Counted from the stretch's first letter, positions 29,529 through 40,050 are shown. The stretch is DNA of 64,000 bases from Gammaproteobacteria bacterium (GCA_030583605.1 CP129466.1:1557001-1621000), one strand, 5' to 3'. Program-made: numbers and translations. Notes: generated by a model not told the origin, from the letters alone.

Positions 29529-29664
29529 GGTGGTTCTCGGGCAGCCTTTCTGGAAAGTCTATAGAATGTCGCGGCCCCGGCGGGAGCGATGTCCATGTGA
29601 CGCGTCGATGCGACCAGCGCAGGCGCGGCCGACTGGGGGTTGGCAATCGGTCTTGCAGGTAGTC

Positions 29665-30231
29665 ATGGCCAGTTTCAGCACAAGCGAGTTCAAGTCGGGC
29701 ATCAAGATCCTTCTCGATGGCGATCCATACGTCGTCCTCGAGAACGAATTCGTCAAGCCCGGCAAGGGTCAGGCGTTCAACCGGGTGCGGGTACGCAACC
29801 TGAAGACCGGCCGCACGGTCGAGCGGACCTTCAAGTCCGGTGACACGGCCGAGGCGGCGGACGTCCTTACGACACCGATGCAGTATTTGTACAACGACGG
29901 CGACATCTGGTACTTCATGCAGCCGGAAAGTTTCGAGCAGTTTGGAGCGGATGCCGCACGGGTCGGCGACACGCGGCTCTGGCTCAAGGAGCAGATGCTC
30001 TGCAATATCACTCTCTGGAACGGCCAGCCGCTGCTCGTCGAGCCTCCGCCCCATGCGGAGCTGAAGATCGTGGAAACCGATCCCGGCATTCGCGGCGATA
30101 CCGCGACGGGCGGCATGAAGCCGGCGCGGCTGGAGACCGGCGCGGTGGTCAAGGTGCCGCTGTTCGTGGAAGAGGGTGAGGTCATCAAGGTCGATACGCG
30201 CAGTGGCGAGTATATTTCCCGCGTGAAGTAG
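29665..30231 (+). CDS. efp: Translation elongation factor P
   Basis: EF-P relieves ribosome stalling at polyproline. The 188-residue, three-barrel protein carries the modified lysine at position 34 in the loop VKPGKGQAF, the site acted on by EpmA and EpmB. The frame stays open upstream to 29278, but the family N-terminus ([19 protein letters not shown]) fixes the start at 29665. It is divergent from epmB and convergent with epmA, nine bases apart at their 3' ends. Confidence 0.98.
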   Translation: MASFSTSEFKSGIKILLDGDPYVVLENEFVKPGKGQAFNRVRVRNLKTGRTVERTFKSGDTAEAADVLTTPMQYLYNDGDIWYFMQPESFEQFGADAARVGDTRLWLKEQMLCNITLWNGQPLLVEPPPHAELKIVETDPGIRGDTATGGMKPARLETGAVVKVPLFVEEGEVIKVDTRSGEYISRVK

Positions 30232-30240
30232 CGCGCGCCC

Positions 30241-31245
30241 TCAGTCGTCCGATGGGATGGTGAAGCTCACCACCCGGCTAATTCGCTCTATTCCCAGGCA
30301 GGCCATCAGCAGGCGGTCAAACCCCAGCGCAGTGCCGCAGCAGTTGGGCAGCCCGGACTCCAGGGCGGCCAGCAACGCCATGTCGGGTTCCACGTCGGGC
30401 AATCCAAGGCTGCGGCGCCGGACTCTGTCGGCGTCGAATCGCAGCCGTTGTTCCCGGGCATTGGCCAGTTCGTGGTAGCCGTTGGCCAGCTCGAGTCCGT
30501 CGAGGTAGATCTCGAATCGGGCTGCCAGCGCAGGGTTCCGCGGATCACGCCGGGCCAGGGCTGCCTGCTCCGCGGGGTAGCGCTCGATGACCGTGAGTCC
30601 GGATGGTCGCAGCGCCGGCTCGATGATCCGGACCATGAGCAGGTCAAGCCAGGCCGAACGGTCGTCCTGCAGGCTGTGGGCGAGATCCTTCCCGTCCTCT
30701 GCGGGCAACAGTTGCAGTGCCCGGTCGCGCACGGCAGGGGTGTCAGCCGCCAGCGGGTCTATCCCGGCGAACCGGATGAACAGCTCGCGATAGTCGTGCC
30801 GGTTCGGAGTCCCGATGTGCCTGCCGAGCCGAAGCCCAATGGTCCTGACCAGGTCGCAGGCTTCCCCGATCATGTCGTCCAGCGTGATGTTGCGCCGGTA
30901 CCATTCCACGAGCGTGAACTCCGGCAGATGCCTCGGCCCGAACTCTCCGTCACGGAACACCTTGCTGATCTGGTAGATGTCGGGCGCTCCAGCCGCCAGG
31001 AGCCTCTTCATGTGGTATTCGGGAGACGTGTGCAGGTAGTAGCGGCGCGCGGGCCGCACTGCGAGCGAGCAACGGACGTTGGCAAGTTGCGGCTCGCTGA
31101 CGGGATGCTCGACAAGATGCGGCGTTTCCGTCTCGAGGACGTTGCGTGTGGCAAAGAACTCGCGGGCTGCGGCCAGCGCGGCCGCACGCTGCCGCAACAC
31201 ATGGATCTCGGCAGTCGGTTGCCATCGCGCGGCGTCTGCGTTCAT
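30241..31245 (-). CDS. epmA: EF-P--(R)-beta-lysine ligase EpmA
   Basis: A class II lysyl-tRNA-synthetase-like enzyme without the anticodon-binding domain (334 residues). It ligates beta-lysine made by EpmB onto Lys34 of EF-P. Class II motifs are visible: motif 2 around KVFRDGEFGPRHLPEFTLVEWYR and motif 3 around GTALGFDRLLM. Its start overlaps the psd stop by four bases (ATGA), so the two are translationally coupled. In E. coli epmA and psd are also close neighbours. Confidence 0.96.
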   Translation of the reverse strand: MNADAARWQPTAEIHVLRQRAAALAAAREFFATRNVLETETPHLVEHPVSEPQLANVRCSLAVRPARRYYLHTSPEYHMKRLLAAGAPDIYQISKVFRDGEFGPRHLPEFTLVEWYRRNITLDDMIGEACDLVRTIGLRLGRHIGTPNRHDYRELFIRFAGIDPLAADTPAVRDRALQLLPAEDGKDLAHSLQDDRSAWLDLLMVRIIEPALRPSGLTVIERYPAEQAALARRDPRNPALAARFEIYLDGLELANGYHELANAREQRLRFDADRVRRRSLGLPDVEPDMALLAALESGLPNCCGTALGFDRLLMACLGIERISRVVSFTIPSDD

Positions 31246-32114
31246 TTCCGGTCGCGGTGCTGTGCAAGAAGCCCGATGCCTGCGCAGGCGCGTACCGGAG
31301 AACCGGCGACGAGTCCCGCCTGCCAGCTGACACGTCCGGCGGGCAGCAGGACGATTACCGTTGATCCCAGGTTGAACTGACCGAGTAATTCGCCACGGGC
31401 GAGCTGTGGTTCATTGCCGGCGATGTTGTATTCCCAGTCCGTGACCGCCGGACCGCGCCGTGGCAGCACTTCGCCTGCCCAGGTCATGGAGATGCTGCCG
31501 ACGTTGAAAGCGCCGACCAGCACGACCACGAAGGGCCCCCAGTCGGCCTCACAGTGACAAATAAGGCGCTCGTTGCGCGCAAACAGCCCCGGTACGCGGG
31601 CGGCGGTCGTCGCATTGACCGACCAGAGTTGTCCTGCAACATGGCGCATGCGGCGGATCCGGCCGCCCGCCGGCATGTGTACCCGATGGTAGTTCCACGG
31701 CGCCAGGTAAATGGTGGCGAAAGACCCGCCGCGATAGGAGTCGGCGTCACTGTCCCCACCCAACAACCGCGACACGTCGTAATCGATGCCCTTCACCTGC
31801 AGAATCTGGCTGTCACGCAAGCTGCCGATCTGCTGAATGAGGCCGTCGGCAGGGCAGAGCAGCGCCGCCGGGTCGGGGTCGGGCGGTCGCGCGCCGGGCC
31901 TGAGTCCCCGGGTGAAAAATGCATTGAAGCTGTCGTAGCCCCCCGGAACCGCGGCATCCGCCTCACCGACGTCCACGGGATAGATGCGCACGAAGGTGTT
32001 GATCAGCGCATTCTTGAGCAGCCGGTTGCGGCTGCGCGCGATCGCGTGGACCAGGCGGCCGATGAGACGCGCCGGCAGCAGGCGTTGCAGCACAATGAAG
32101 AAACCTGCAAGCAT
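31242..32114 (-). CDS. psd: Phosphatidylserine decarboxylase proenzyme
   Basis: Psd makes phosphatidylethanolamine at the inner membrane. The proenzyme self-cleaves at the LGST motif near the C-terminus (here in GQFNLGSTVIVL), and the serine becomes the pyruvoyl group. Other conserved parts are NAFFTRGLRPGARP, CPADGLI and LAPWNYHRVHMP. The frame extends to 32201, but an ATG at 32114 (MLAGFFIVLQRLLP) gives the usual length of 290 residues and begins at the conserved hydrophobic segment. It is divergent from prmB. Confidence 0.96.
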   Translation of the reverse strand: MLAGFFIVLQRLLPARLIGRLVHAIARSRNRLLKNALINTFVRIYPVDVGEADAAVPGGYDSFNAFFTRGLRPGARPPDPDPAALLCPADGLIQQIGSLRDSQILQVKGIDYDVSRLLGGDSDADSYRGGSFATIYLAPWNYHRVHMPAGGRIRRMRHVAGQLWSVNATTAARVPGLFARNERLICHCEADWGPFVVVLVGAFNVGSISMTWAGEVLPRRGPAVTDWEYNIAGNEPQLARGELLGQFNLGSTVIVLLPAGRVSWQAGLVAGSPVRACAGIGLLAQHRDRK

Positions 32115-32224
32115 CCGTACTCTGCGATCGGGGGTCAGCGAGTGGGTGTCGTTCAGTCCGGCGGCGCATTGTACACAGGGCAGATCGGGTCCGGCCGGCA
32201 TGACAGGCCCGAACGGGGCCGCAC

Positions 32225-33133
32225 ATGAATTCGAGGCCAGTCACCGTTGCCGATCTTGTCGGCTGGGCTGAGAGTGCCCTGGCTGCGGCGGGCGTCGTCT
32301 GCGCGCATGGCACCGCGACCTGGCGCGATGAGGCTGCGGCTGTCGTTTTCCACATACTGGAACTCGATCATGCCGATGCGGCTGCCTATGGCCGGCCGGT
32401 GAGCGATGCCGAAAGGCTGCGCTGCGAGGCCATGATCGAGCGGCGCATCGACGAGCGTGCGCCAGCGCCCTACCTGCTGGGGGAGGCATGGTTCGCTGGC
32501 CGGCGCTACCACGTCGATCAACGGGTTCTCATCCCACGCTCGCCCTTTGCCGAGCTGATTGCGGAGCGGTTCGAGCCGTGGCTGCCGCGGCTGGCGCAGC
32601 CACGCATCGTGGAGATCGGCACCGGCAGCGGCTGCATCGCCATTGCCTGCGCACTGGCGTTTCCGGGCAGCCGGGTCGTGGCGAGCGACCTGTCGTTCGA
32701 TGCGCTTCAGGTCGCGCGCCGCAATGCCGCCCGGCACGCGGTAAACGACCGCGTGAGTTTCGTCGCTGCCGACCTGCTGCGCGGACTGCGTGGGCGCTTC
32801 GACCTGCTGGTTTCCAATCCGCCGTATGTGCCGGACGCGGAACTGCGGGATCCGCCGCCCGAGTTTCGCTGGGAACCGCGCGCAGCACTGGCTGGTGGGC
32901 CGGACGGTCTCGGCCTGGTGCGCCCGATCGTTCGAGGCGCGGCGCGTCTGCTCGAGCCGTGGGGTTGGCTCGCCATCGAGGTGGGCGCCGGGATGGCGGC
33001 GCTCGAGCAGGCGTTTCCCCGGGTGCCGTTCATCTGGCCCGAACTCCGATCAGGGGACGGAATTGCGCTGGTGGCGGCGAGCGACCTGCCTGTGGACAAT
33101 GAGGCCAGCGGCCACGACCGGCCGGGCAATTGA
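32225..33133 (+). CDS. prmB: Ribosomal protein L3 N5-glutamine methyltransferase PrmB
   Basis: A SAM-dependent methyltransferase of 302 residues that methylates a glutamine on ribosomal protein L3. It has the SAM loop [13 protein letters not shown] and the catalytic NPPY motif ([11 protein letters not shown]) that defines the HemK/PrmB family. The neighbouring aroC and asd genes are typical for prmB, whereas prmC/hemK usually sits next to prfA. The start is ATG at 32225. Confidence 0.94.
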   Translation: MNSRPVTVADLVGWAESALAAAGVVCAHGTATWRDEAAAVVFHILELDHADAAAYGRPVSDAERLRCEAMIERRIDERAPAPYLLGEAWFAGRRYHVDQRVLIPRSPFAELIAERFEPWLPRLAQPRIVEIGTGSGCIAIACALAFPGSRVVASDLSFDALQVARRNAARHAVNDRVSFVAADLLRGLRGRFDLLVSNPPYVPDAELRDPPPEFRWEPRAALAGGPDGLGLVRPIVRGAARLLEPWGWLAIEVGAGMAALEQAFPRVPFIWPELRSGDGIALVAASDLPVDNEASGHDRPGN

Positions 33134-33143
33134 GAGCAGATCC

Positions 33144-34250
33144 GTGGCAGGAAACACCATCGGCACGCTATTTACCGTGACGACCTATGGCGAGAGTCAC
33201 GGGCCGGGTCTCGGCTGTGTCGTCGATGGGTGTCCGCCGGGTCTCGCGCTGTGTGAAGAAGACATACAACGCGACCTGGAACGGCGGCGACCCGGCCGGT
33301 CGCGCCATACCACCCAACGCAAGGAACCGGATGCCGTGCGCATCATGTCCGGGGTCTTCGAGGGATTGACTACCGGTACGCCCATTGGCCTCCTCGTCGA
33401 GAATGTCGATCAGCGCAGCCGCGACTACACGGGCATCAAGGACAAGTTTCGCCCCGGGCACGCCGACTACACCTACCAGCAGAAGTACGGCATGCGGGAC
33501 TACCGCGGAGGCGGGCGCTCGTCGGCGCGTGAAACCGTCATGCGCGTGGCGGCCGGTGCGATCGCGCGCAAGTACCTGGCAGAACGTCTCGGCGTGAAAA
33601 TCGTCGCCTATCTCGCACAGCTTGGGCCGATTCGCCTCGGCGCGAAGGATCTGGGAGCCGTGGACGACAATCCGTTTTTCTGCGCCGACCCCGATCGTGT
33701 GCCGGAACTCGACGCCTACATGGATGCACTGCGTCGGGAAGGTAATTCGATCGGTGCGCGCATCAATGTCATAGCGACCGGCGTTCCGGCGGGCCTCGGT
33801 GAGCCCGTGTTCGACAAGCTCGATGCGGCGATCGCGCACTCGATGATGGGTATCAACGCAGTGAAGGGCGTTGAACTGGGAGACGGATTCGCGGTGGTGG
33901 AACAGACGGGGTCGCAGCACCGGGATGAGATCACGCCGGCGGGTTTCCTGAAAAACTCATCCGGTGGAACCTTGGGCGGGATTTCCTCCGGCCAGGACAT
34001 CCTGGTCAGCATTGCAATGAAGCCGACCTCCAGCATCCGGCTGCCGGGCGATACCGTCAGCGGGGGAGGCGACGCCACGCAAATCGTCACGACCGGGCGC
34101 CACGATCCCTGCGTCGGGTTGCGCGCGGCGCCGATCGCCGAGGCGATGCTGGCCCTGGTGCTGATGGATCATTACCTGCGCCACCGCGGGCAGAACGCGG
34201 ATGTCCGTCCGGGGCTCGCACCCATTCCTGCCCGGGCCGGCGAAACCTGA
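33144..34250 (+). CDS. aroC: Chorismate synthase
   Basis: An FMN-dependent enzyme that makes chorismate from EPSP, the last common step of aromatic biosynthesis. The 368-residue sequence begins [20 protein letters not shown] from a GTG at 33144, ten bases after the prmB stop. The frame is open far upstream, but that part is antisense-like shadow of prmB. Family motifs [32 protein letters not shown] and [19 protein letters not shown] segments are present. Confidence 0.97.
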   Translation: MAGNTIGTLFTVTTYGESHGPGLGCVVDGCPPGLALCEEDIQRDLERRRPGRSRHTTQRKEPDAVRIMSGVFEGLTTGTPIGLLVENVDQRSRDYTGIKDKFRPGHADYTYQQKYGMRDYRGGGRSSARETVMRVAAGAIARKYLAERLGVKIVAYLAQLGPIRLGAKDLGAVDDNPFFCADPDRVPELDAYMDALRREGNSIGARINVIATGVPAGLGEPVFDKLDAAIAHSMMGINAVKGVELGDGFAVVEQTGSQHRDEITPAGFLKNSSGGTLGGISSGQDILVSIAMKPTSSIRLPGDTVSGGGDATQIVTTGRHDPCVGLRAAPIAEAMLALVLMDHYLRHRGQNADVRPGLAPIPARAGET

Positions 34251-34279
34251 GATCATTGGCGCCATCGGCAAACGCGGGC

Positions 34280-34307
34280 TTGAATTGCTCCGGCGAACGC
34301 CTATTCT
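34280..34307 (+). promoter_or_regulatory. Candidate sigma70 promoter for asd
   Basis: TTGAAT (34280-34285) and TATTCT (34302-34307) are separated by 16 bases in the 125-bp aroC-asd gap. Both hexamers are 4/6 matches, so this is a moderate candidate. Confidence 0.35.
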
Positions 34308-34375
34308 TCGCGGGCGTTTGAGCCCGCGGTCGTGCGACGGCGGGGCGTAGAGCAAGAGAACAGGGCTGGATACAT

Positions 34376-35398
34376 ATGAGCAAGGGTTACAGTGTCGCCA
34401 TTCTGGGCGCCACCGGTCTGGTCGGCGAGACGCTGCTCCGCGTCCTCGAAGAGCGGGATTTTCCGGTTTCCCGCCTCGTTCCGCTGGCGAGCGAACGCTC
34501 GGTGGGAAAGGTCGTGCGGTTCCGCGGTGAGGAACTGCCCGTTCAGGACGTCACCCGCTTCGATTTCACCGGCGTGCAGATCGGGCTGTTCTCGGCCGGC
34601 GCCAGTGTTTCCGCTGTGCATGCGCCACGTGCCGGCGCCACGGGCTGCGTGGTCATCGACAATACCTCGCGGTTCCGCTACGAGCCCGATATCCCGCTGG
34701 TGGTACCGGAGGTCAATCCCCAGGCGATAGCGGAGTATCCGCCAAAGAACATCATTGCTAACCCGAACTGCTCGACCATCCAGATGGTGGTTGCGCTCAA
34801 GCCGATCTACGACGCGGTCGGCATCACTCGGGTCAACGTGGCCACTTATCAGTCGGTATCGGGAGCGGGCCGGCGTTCCATGCAGGTGCTGCGTGAACAG
34901 GCGGGCGAAGCACTCGCCGGCCGGGCGGTTCGGCCCGACGGCGCGTCCAGGCCGATTGCCTTCAACGTCGTCCCGCACATCGACGAGTTCCAGGCCAATG
35001 GTTATACGAAGGAAGAGATGAAAATGGTCTGGGAGACGCGCAAGATTCTCGGCGACGAGCAGATCCGCGTGAACCCGACGGCGGTGCGGGTCCCGGTCTT
35101 TATCGGGCATTCCGAGGCCGTGCACATCGAGACGCGGGAGAAGATCTCGGCCGCTGCGGTGCGCGACCTGCTGTCGCGCGCCCCTGGCATCACCGTGCTC
35201 GATGAGGCCCGGCTCGGCGGCTATCCGACCGCAGTGACGGATGCCGCGGAGCGCGATAATGTCTTCGTGGGGCGCATCCGTGAGGATATATCCTGTGACC
35301 GCGGCATCAGCATGTGGGTGGTTGCGGACAATATCCGCAAGGGGGCAGCCCTCAACAGCGTGCAGATCGCGGAGCGTTTGGTACGGGATTGCTTTTAG
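34376..35398 (+). CDS. asd: Aspartate-semialdehyde dehydrogenase
   Basis: Asd reduces aspartyl phosphate to aspartate semialdehyde, the branch-point precursor of lysine, diaminopimelate, threonine and methionine. The 340-residue protein shows the NADP-binding [13 protein letters not shown] loop, the catalytic cysteine in NPNCSTIQM, and the active-site histidine in [15 protein letters not shown]. The aroC-asd-fimV order is typical of Pseudomonas-like genomes. Confidence 0.97.
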   Translation: MSKGYSVAILGATGLVGETLLRVLEERDFPVSRLVPLASERSVGKVVRFRGEELPVQDVTRFDFTGVQIGLFSAGASVSAVHAPRAGATGCVVIDNTSRFRYEPDIPLVVPEVNPQAIAEYPPKNIIANPNCSTIQMVVALKPIYDAVGITRVNVATYQSVSGAGRRSMQVLREQAGEALAGRAVRPDGASRPIAFNVVPHIDEFQANGYTKEEMKMVWETRKILGDEQIRVNPTAVRVPVFIGHSEAVHIETREKISAAAVRDLLSRAPGITVLDEARLGGYPTAVTDAAERDNVFVGRIREDISCDRGISMWVVADNIRKGAALNSVQIAERLVRDCF

Positions 35399-35406
35399 GC
35401 TATAGT
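35378..35406 (+). promoter_or_regulatory. Candidate sigma70 promoter for fimV inside the asd 3' end
   Basis: TTGGTA (35378-35383), a 17-base spacer and TATAGT (35401-35406) lie across the asd stop codon, about 95 bases before the fimV start. The -10 matches 5/6 and the -35 matches 4/6. Confidence 0.5.
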
Positions 35407-35500
35407 GAATTGGATTCTCAGGGGTTTGCGACCGTTTTGTGCGCTGTCCGTTGCGCCACTTCTTCGTGGGGCTGAACGACTTCTCATTCGGGGACCGGTG

Positions 35501-38290
35501 ATGTCACGAATTCCCGCATCCACGACCATTGCGCTGGCGGTGATGCTGCCGACCTGCGCGGCGGCCCTTGGCCTCGGCGAGATCCAGGCCCGCTCGTACC
35601 TCAACCAGCCGTTGGCAGCGGAGATACCCGTCACCGCGGACGTGGCCGATGAGCTGGCCGGGCTGACGGTTACCCTGGCATCGCCCGAGACTTTTTCGCA
35701 GTACGGCCTGCCCAGGCCCACGTTCCTGGGCGACCTGCGGTTTACGGTGACGGAAGGTTCGGGTGGCGGTGTCATCCGGGTCACCTCGACCCGCCCGGTC
35801 GCCGAGCCGTTCGTATCCCTGCTGCTGGATGTGCGCTGGGCGCAGGGTCGCCTGCTGCGCGAGTTCACCGTTCTGCTTGATCCGCCCGATTTCGCGAGTG
35901 CGGCTGCCGTCGAGCAATCCGTGGAGACGCCGGTTGCGGCACCTGCCGAACCGGCCCGGGCTGTACCGGCAGTCAGCCCGCCACCTGCCTCCGGGGAGAG
36001 CGCGCCAGTACCGCCGCCGGCTCAGGCAGCGGCGCCGCGGCCGGGCCAGGCGGACACGCACCTCGTGGCCCGCAATGAAACGCTGTGGGGCATCGCCGAG
36101 CAGTATCGGCCCGATGGCGCTGACATCAATCAGATGATGGTGTCGATCTATCGCGCCAACCCGGAAGCCTTCGCGGGCAATATCAATCGATTACGCGCGG
36201 GAGCTGTCCTGCGCATCCCGGAAGGGTCGAGCGTTCAGGGTTTGGGACGCGCTGATGCGGCCACTGAGGTCGGCCGCCAGAACCGTGAGTGGCGGGGAGC
36301 GGCTGCCACCGCGGCTGAGGCTCCGGCGCGGCTGGAACTCGTGCCGCCACCCGAAACCGCCCCGGCTACGCCCCCCGGCGAGACTGCTGCCCGCAAAGAC
36401 GAAGCGCTGCAGGCGGAGCTCGAGGAAAGCCGGCGTCAGATCCAGGTCAGGGACGCAGAACTGAAGGCGCTGCGCGACCGCGTTGCTGCGCTGGAGGGCG
36501 AGGTTGCGGTCGAGGCCGAGCCGGCGCCAACGGCGCCCCCTGTCGCACCGCCGGCCGACGAAGGCGTTACCGCCGAGACACCGGCAGAGGCACCTGCAGA
36601 AACGCCCATCGAGCGGCCTGCGGAGACCGCTCCACCCGCGGCGGTGGCCCAACCGGCGCCGGCGCGGCCGACGCCCGAGAAGGGCCCCGGCTTGTTCAGC
36701 CGGATTGGCGACCTCCTGCTGTCGCCGTGGCTGTGGATTCCCGCCGCCCTGGTCCTCGTCGGTGCCTTGTTCGTCGCCAGGCGACGGTCTGGAGCCGAAG
36801 AGCCGGGGACCTGGACGCCCCCGGCCACCCGAACCGGTGCCACGCGGGATGCTGCTGAAGCAGGTTCGGCCACCAGCACCATGATCGTGCACGAAGAACC
36901 CGCCCGCGCGAGCGGGCGCTTCGAGCGACGTGCGTTGGCGCGCGGTGACGAAGAGTTGCCGCTGGAGCGCACGATCAGCACCGATGCGCCGGTCAATCTC
37001 GATCAGGCCGATCCGCTTGCCGAAGCGGACTTCCACATGGCCTACGGGCTGTACGACCAGGCGGCCGATCTGCTCACGGCCGCGGTCGGGCGCGAGCCCG
37101 GGCGACGTGATCTGCGCCTGAAGCTTCTCGACGTGTTTTTCGTCTGGGAGAACCGCGACGGGTTCCTGAAAGAGGCGCGCGCCCTGCGGGAGCGCATTGG
37201 CAATGATGCGGACCCGGACTGGAAACGGGTGCTGATCATGGGCAAGCAGCTGTGCCCGAACGAGGCGCTGTTTGCCGGGGCGGCAGCCCAGGAGGCTGCC
37301 GAAATGGACCTCGACCTGTCCGGTGACAGCGGTGGGGACGTGGACCTGGAACTCGGTGGTGATACCGGGGCTCTTGATTTCGATCTCGGCGGGGATTTCG
37401 CGAGCGATGTGGATACGGGTGCGGCCACCCGGATCGCAGAGCCGACCTGGCGCGGGTCGACGGCCCAGACACAGGAAATCCCGACCATAGAAGTCCCCGC
37501 TTTCGACACGGCTGTGACGCGTGAGTCGCCCACCGTGCAGAACGCGGCGTTGACCTCGACGATCGAGACGCCAACGATCGAGACCCGGACCGGCGACAGT
37601 ACGATGGAAACGCCGACCATGGAGGTCAGCCATGCGGCTGCCGGGACAGGCGCTACGGCACGCTTGCATATTCCGGGCGCCGACGAGCGCGCGGATCAGA
37701 CCGCTGAGATCGATCTGGAAGATCTCGGTCTCGACCTGACCGGGCTGGACGATGCTGCACGCGACATGGCCACGGGCCTGCAGGAAGCATTGCCCGAGGA
37801 CGCGGCCAGCCTGGATTTTGACCTCAGTACGGGGAGCGCTAGCGCTGAGGGTGAGGAATCCACTGCAGAGATGGAGAAAGGCCCGCCCCTCACCCATCTC
37901 ACCAATGCGATCAGCAAGAGTGGCGTCTTCAAGGGCGTTGCAGAAAGCCCGGAGGACACGGTCGAGCAACCGCGTACCGGCGGTTCGCCGCTCAGTGCTG
38001 AGTTGAGTGCGACCAACGACGACCTGGAGGCGCTGAACCTCGATATCGACTTCAGTGTGGATCCGGGCGCACAGTCGGACCTGACGGCTACCAGCCTGCG
38101 AGCGATCGGCGCCAAGGGCCCGGACGATGCGACGATGACCGAGGTCGGAACGAAGCTGGACCTGGCCCGGGCCTATCTGGATATGGGTGACCCTGACGGT
38201 GCGCGGAGCATTCTCAACGAGGTCATCGACGAAGGCGATCCCGACCAGCGCCAGGCGGCGCGCCAGCTGCTCGACGGGCTCGACAGCTAA
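35501..38290 (+). CDS. fimV: Pilus assembly / polar hub protein FimV
   Basis: A 929-residue inner-membrane protein. It has a signal peptide (1 to about 22), the FimV N-terminal module (GLGEIQARSYLNQPLAAEIP), a periplasmic LysM domain (about 187-240), a coiled-coil stretch (about 295-335), one transmembrane helix (about 405-427) and a long acidic cytoplasmic part. That part ends in the conserved TPR-like FimV C-terminal domain (EVGTKLDLARAYLDMGDPDGA). A Thr/Glu-rich segment with ETPT-type imperfect repeats occupies about 675-713. FimV organises the pole and supports type IV pilus assembly in Pseudomonas. The frame opens at 35405, but the ATG at 35501 has GGGGA upstream and begins at the signal peptide. 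Its position between asd and truA is canonical. Confidence 0.92.
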   Translation: MSRIPASTTIALAVMLPTCAAALGLGEIQARSYLNQPLAAEIPVTADVADELAGLTVTLASPETFSQYGLPRPTFLGDLRFTVTEGSGGGVIRVTSTRPVAEPFVSLLLDVRWAQGRLLREFTVLLDPPDFASAAAVEQSVETPVAAPAEPARAVPAVSPPPASGESAPVPPPAQAAAPRPGQADTHLVARNETLWGIAEQYRPDGADINQMMVSIYRANPEAFAGNINRLRAGAVLRIPEGSSVQGLGRADAATEVGRQNREWRGAAATAAEAPARLELVPPPETAPATPPGETAARKDEALQAELEESRRQIQVRDAELKALRDRVAALEGEVAVEAEPAPTAPPVAPPADEGVTAETPAEAPAETPIERPAETAPPAAVAQPAPARPTPEKGPGLFSRIGDLLLSPWLWIPAALVLVGALFVARRRSGAEEPGTWTPPATRTGATRDAAEAGSATSTMIVHEEPARASGRFERRALARGDEELPLERTISTDAPVNLDQADPLAEADFHMAYGLYDQAADLLTAAVGREPGRRDLRLKLLDVFFVWENRDGFLKEARALRERIGNDADPDWKRVLIMGKQLCPNEALFAGAAAQEAAEMDLDLSGDSGGDVDLELGGDTGALDFDLGGDFASDVDTGAATRIAEPTWRGSTAQTQEIPTIEVPAFDTAVTRESPTVQNAALTSTIETPTIETRTGDSTMETPTMEVSHAAAGTGATARLHIPGADERADQTAEIDLEDLGLDLTGLDDAARDMATGLQEALPEDAASLDFDLSTGSASAEGEESTAEMEKGPPLTHLTNAISKSGVFKGVAESPEDTVEQPRTGGSPLSAELSATNDDLEALNLDIDFSVDPGAQSDLTATSLRAIGAKGPDDATMTEVGTKLDLARAYLDMGDPDGARSILNEVIDEGDPDQRQAARQLLDGLDS

Positions 38291-38366
38291 CCAGCTCCGC
38301 CGTGGCCGGGTAACCGACGGCGCGCTCGCAGCGCGAGCCTGTGGCGACAAGCACGAATCTACGCAG

Positions 38367-39152
38367 ATGCCACGTGTCGCGATCGGAATCGAATATCTCG
38401 GCACGGACTTCTGCGGCTGGCAGCGCCAGAACCATGCGGCATCCATTCAGGCTGCCGTGGAGCTGGCAGCTTCACGGGTGGCCGATGAGTCCGTGACGGT
38501 GGTCGCGGCCGGACGTACCGACGCCGGCGTGCATGCGACCGGACAGGTGGGACACTTCGATTCGACCGCCCAACGCACCTTGCGATCATGGCTGCGCGGG
38601 CTGAACAGCAATCTGCCGGCCCAGATCAGCATTTCGTGGGTGCATCTCGTGACCGAGTCCTTCCATGCGCGGTACGCGGCACTTGCGCGAACCTATCACT
38701 ATCTGATTTTCAACCGCACGGAGCGCTCGGCGCTGTACCACAACCGCGCCTGGTGGGTGCATTCCGAGCTCGATCTTCCGGCCATGCAGGCAGCCGCCCG
38801 AATCCTGGTCGGCGAGCACGATTTCAGCGCTTTTCGTGCGGCACAGTGCCAGGCGGGTTCGCCGGTCCGCGAGATCCATGCCCTCACATTGCGTCGTTGC
38901 GGTCCGTTCATTGTCGTAAAGTGTCGCGCCAATGCGTTCCTTCACCACATGGTGAGAAATATTGTCGGATCACTCGTCCGGATCGGGCGTCGGGAGGCCT
39001 CCCCGGACTGGCTCCGTCACGTCATGGAAAGCCGTGACCGACGGGAAGGCGGCGTCACTGCCGAGGCCGCCGGGCTCTATCTCACGCGTGTCAGATACCC
39101 CGAGGCGCACGGCATACCGCAGCCTGCGCAGTTCCGCTACGGTGATCCGTGA
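38367..39152 (+). CDS. truA: tRNA pseudouridine(38-40) synthase
   Basis: TruA isomerises uridines 38-40 in the anticodon stem-loop of many tRNAs. It has 261 residues. The catalytic aspartate is in AAGRTDAGVHATGQVGHF, and other motifs are YHYLIFNR and HHMVRNIVGSLVRIG. The frame is open upstream into fimV; the ATG at 38367 (MPRVAIGIEYLGTDFCGW) matches the family start. In many relatives trpF, trpB and trpA follow truA; here accD comes next after 27 bases. Confidence 0.96.
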   Translation: MPRVAIGIEYLGTDFCGWQRQNHAASIQAAVELAASRVADESVTVVAAGRTDAGVHATGQVGHFDSTAQRTLRSWLRGLNSNLPAQISISWVHLVTESFHARYAALARTYHYLIFNRTERSALYHNRAWWVHSELDLPAMQAAARILVGEHDFSAFRAAQCQAGSPVREIHALTLRRCGPFIVVKCRANAFLHHMVRNIVGSLVRIGRREASPDWLRHVMESRDRREGGVTAEAAGLYLTRVRYPEAHGIPQPAQFRYGDP

Positions 39153-39179
39153 GACTCTCTTGATTATCATGCACAGCCA

Positions 39180-40043
39180 ATGACCTGGTTCGAAAAGTTG
39201 ATGCCGTCCCGGATCAAGACGGAGCGCAAGACGCGCTCCGTGCCGGAGGGCATCTGGATCAAGTGTCCCGAATGCGGTGCCCAGCTCTACCGGGCCGAGC
39301 TGGAGCGCAATCTCTATGTCTGCCCCAAGTGTGATCACCATATGCGGCTGTCGGCACGCAGCCGGCTGGAAGTGTTCCTTGACCCGGACTCGGGGCGGGA
39401 GATCGCGGAGCGCCTGATGCCGCAGGATCCACTGCGTTTTCGCGACAGCAAACGCTACCGTGATCGCATTGCCCAGGCGCAGAAGGATACCGGGGAGAAC
39501 GATGCGCTGGTGGCAATGACCGGGCTCCTCAAGGGGCAACCGGTGGTGGCGTGCGCCTTCGAGTTCCGTTTCATGGGTGGCTCGATGGGGTCGGTCGTGG
39601 GTGAGAAATTCGCGCGCGCCGCGACCTACAGCCGGGACAACAAGATGCCACTGATCAGTTTTTCTGCGAGTGGTGGGGCTCGCATGCAGGAAGCGCTGTT
39701 TTCGCTGATGCAGATGGCCAAGACGAGTGCTGTACTTGCCGCATTGTCGGAGGCGCGAATACCGTTCGTTTCCGTGCTGACCGATCCAACGACCGGCGGA
39801 GTTTCTGCCAGCCTCGGAATGCTCGGCGACTTGAACATTGCCGAGCCGAAGGCACTCATCGGGTTCGCCGGGCCACGCGTCATACAGCAGACCGTTCGCG
39901 AGACACTGCCGGAAGGGTTCCAGCGCAGCGAGTTCCTGCTCGAACACGGCGCCATCGACCGGATCGTCGACCGTCGCGCTATGCGTGACGAAATCGCGAC
40001 TCTCCTGGCAAAGCTGACCAAGCGGCCGCCACCCGAAGGCTGA
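39180..40043 (+). CDS. accD: Acetyl-CoA carboxylase carboxyltransferase subunit beta
   Basis: AccD transfers the carboxyl group from biotin to acetyl-CoA to form malonyl-CoA, the first step of fatty acid synthesis. The 287-residue protein has the N-terminal zinc ribbon (CPECGAQLY ... [10 protein letters not shown]) and the crotonase-like carboxyltransferase core ([50 protein letters not shown]). It is seven bases upstream of folC, as in many gammaproteobacteria. Confidence 0.97.
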   Translation: MTWFEKLMPSRIKTERKTRSVPEGIWIKCPECGAQLYRAELERNLYVCPKCDHHMRLSARSRLEVFLDPDSGREIAERLMPQDPLRFRDSKRYRDRIAQAQKDTGENDALVAMTGLLKGQPVVACAFEFRFMGGSMGSVVGEKFARAATYSRDNKMPLISFSASGGARMQEALFSLMQMAKTSAVLAALSEARIPFVSVLTDPTTGGVSASLGMLGDLNIAEPKALIGFAGPRVIQQTVRETLPEGFQRSEFLLEHGAIDRIVDRRAMRDEIATLLAKLTKRPPPEG

Positions 40044-40050
40044 AGCCGCG

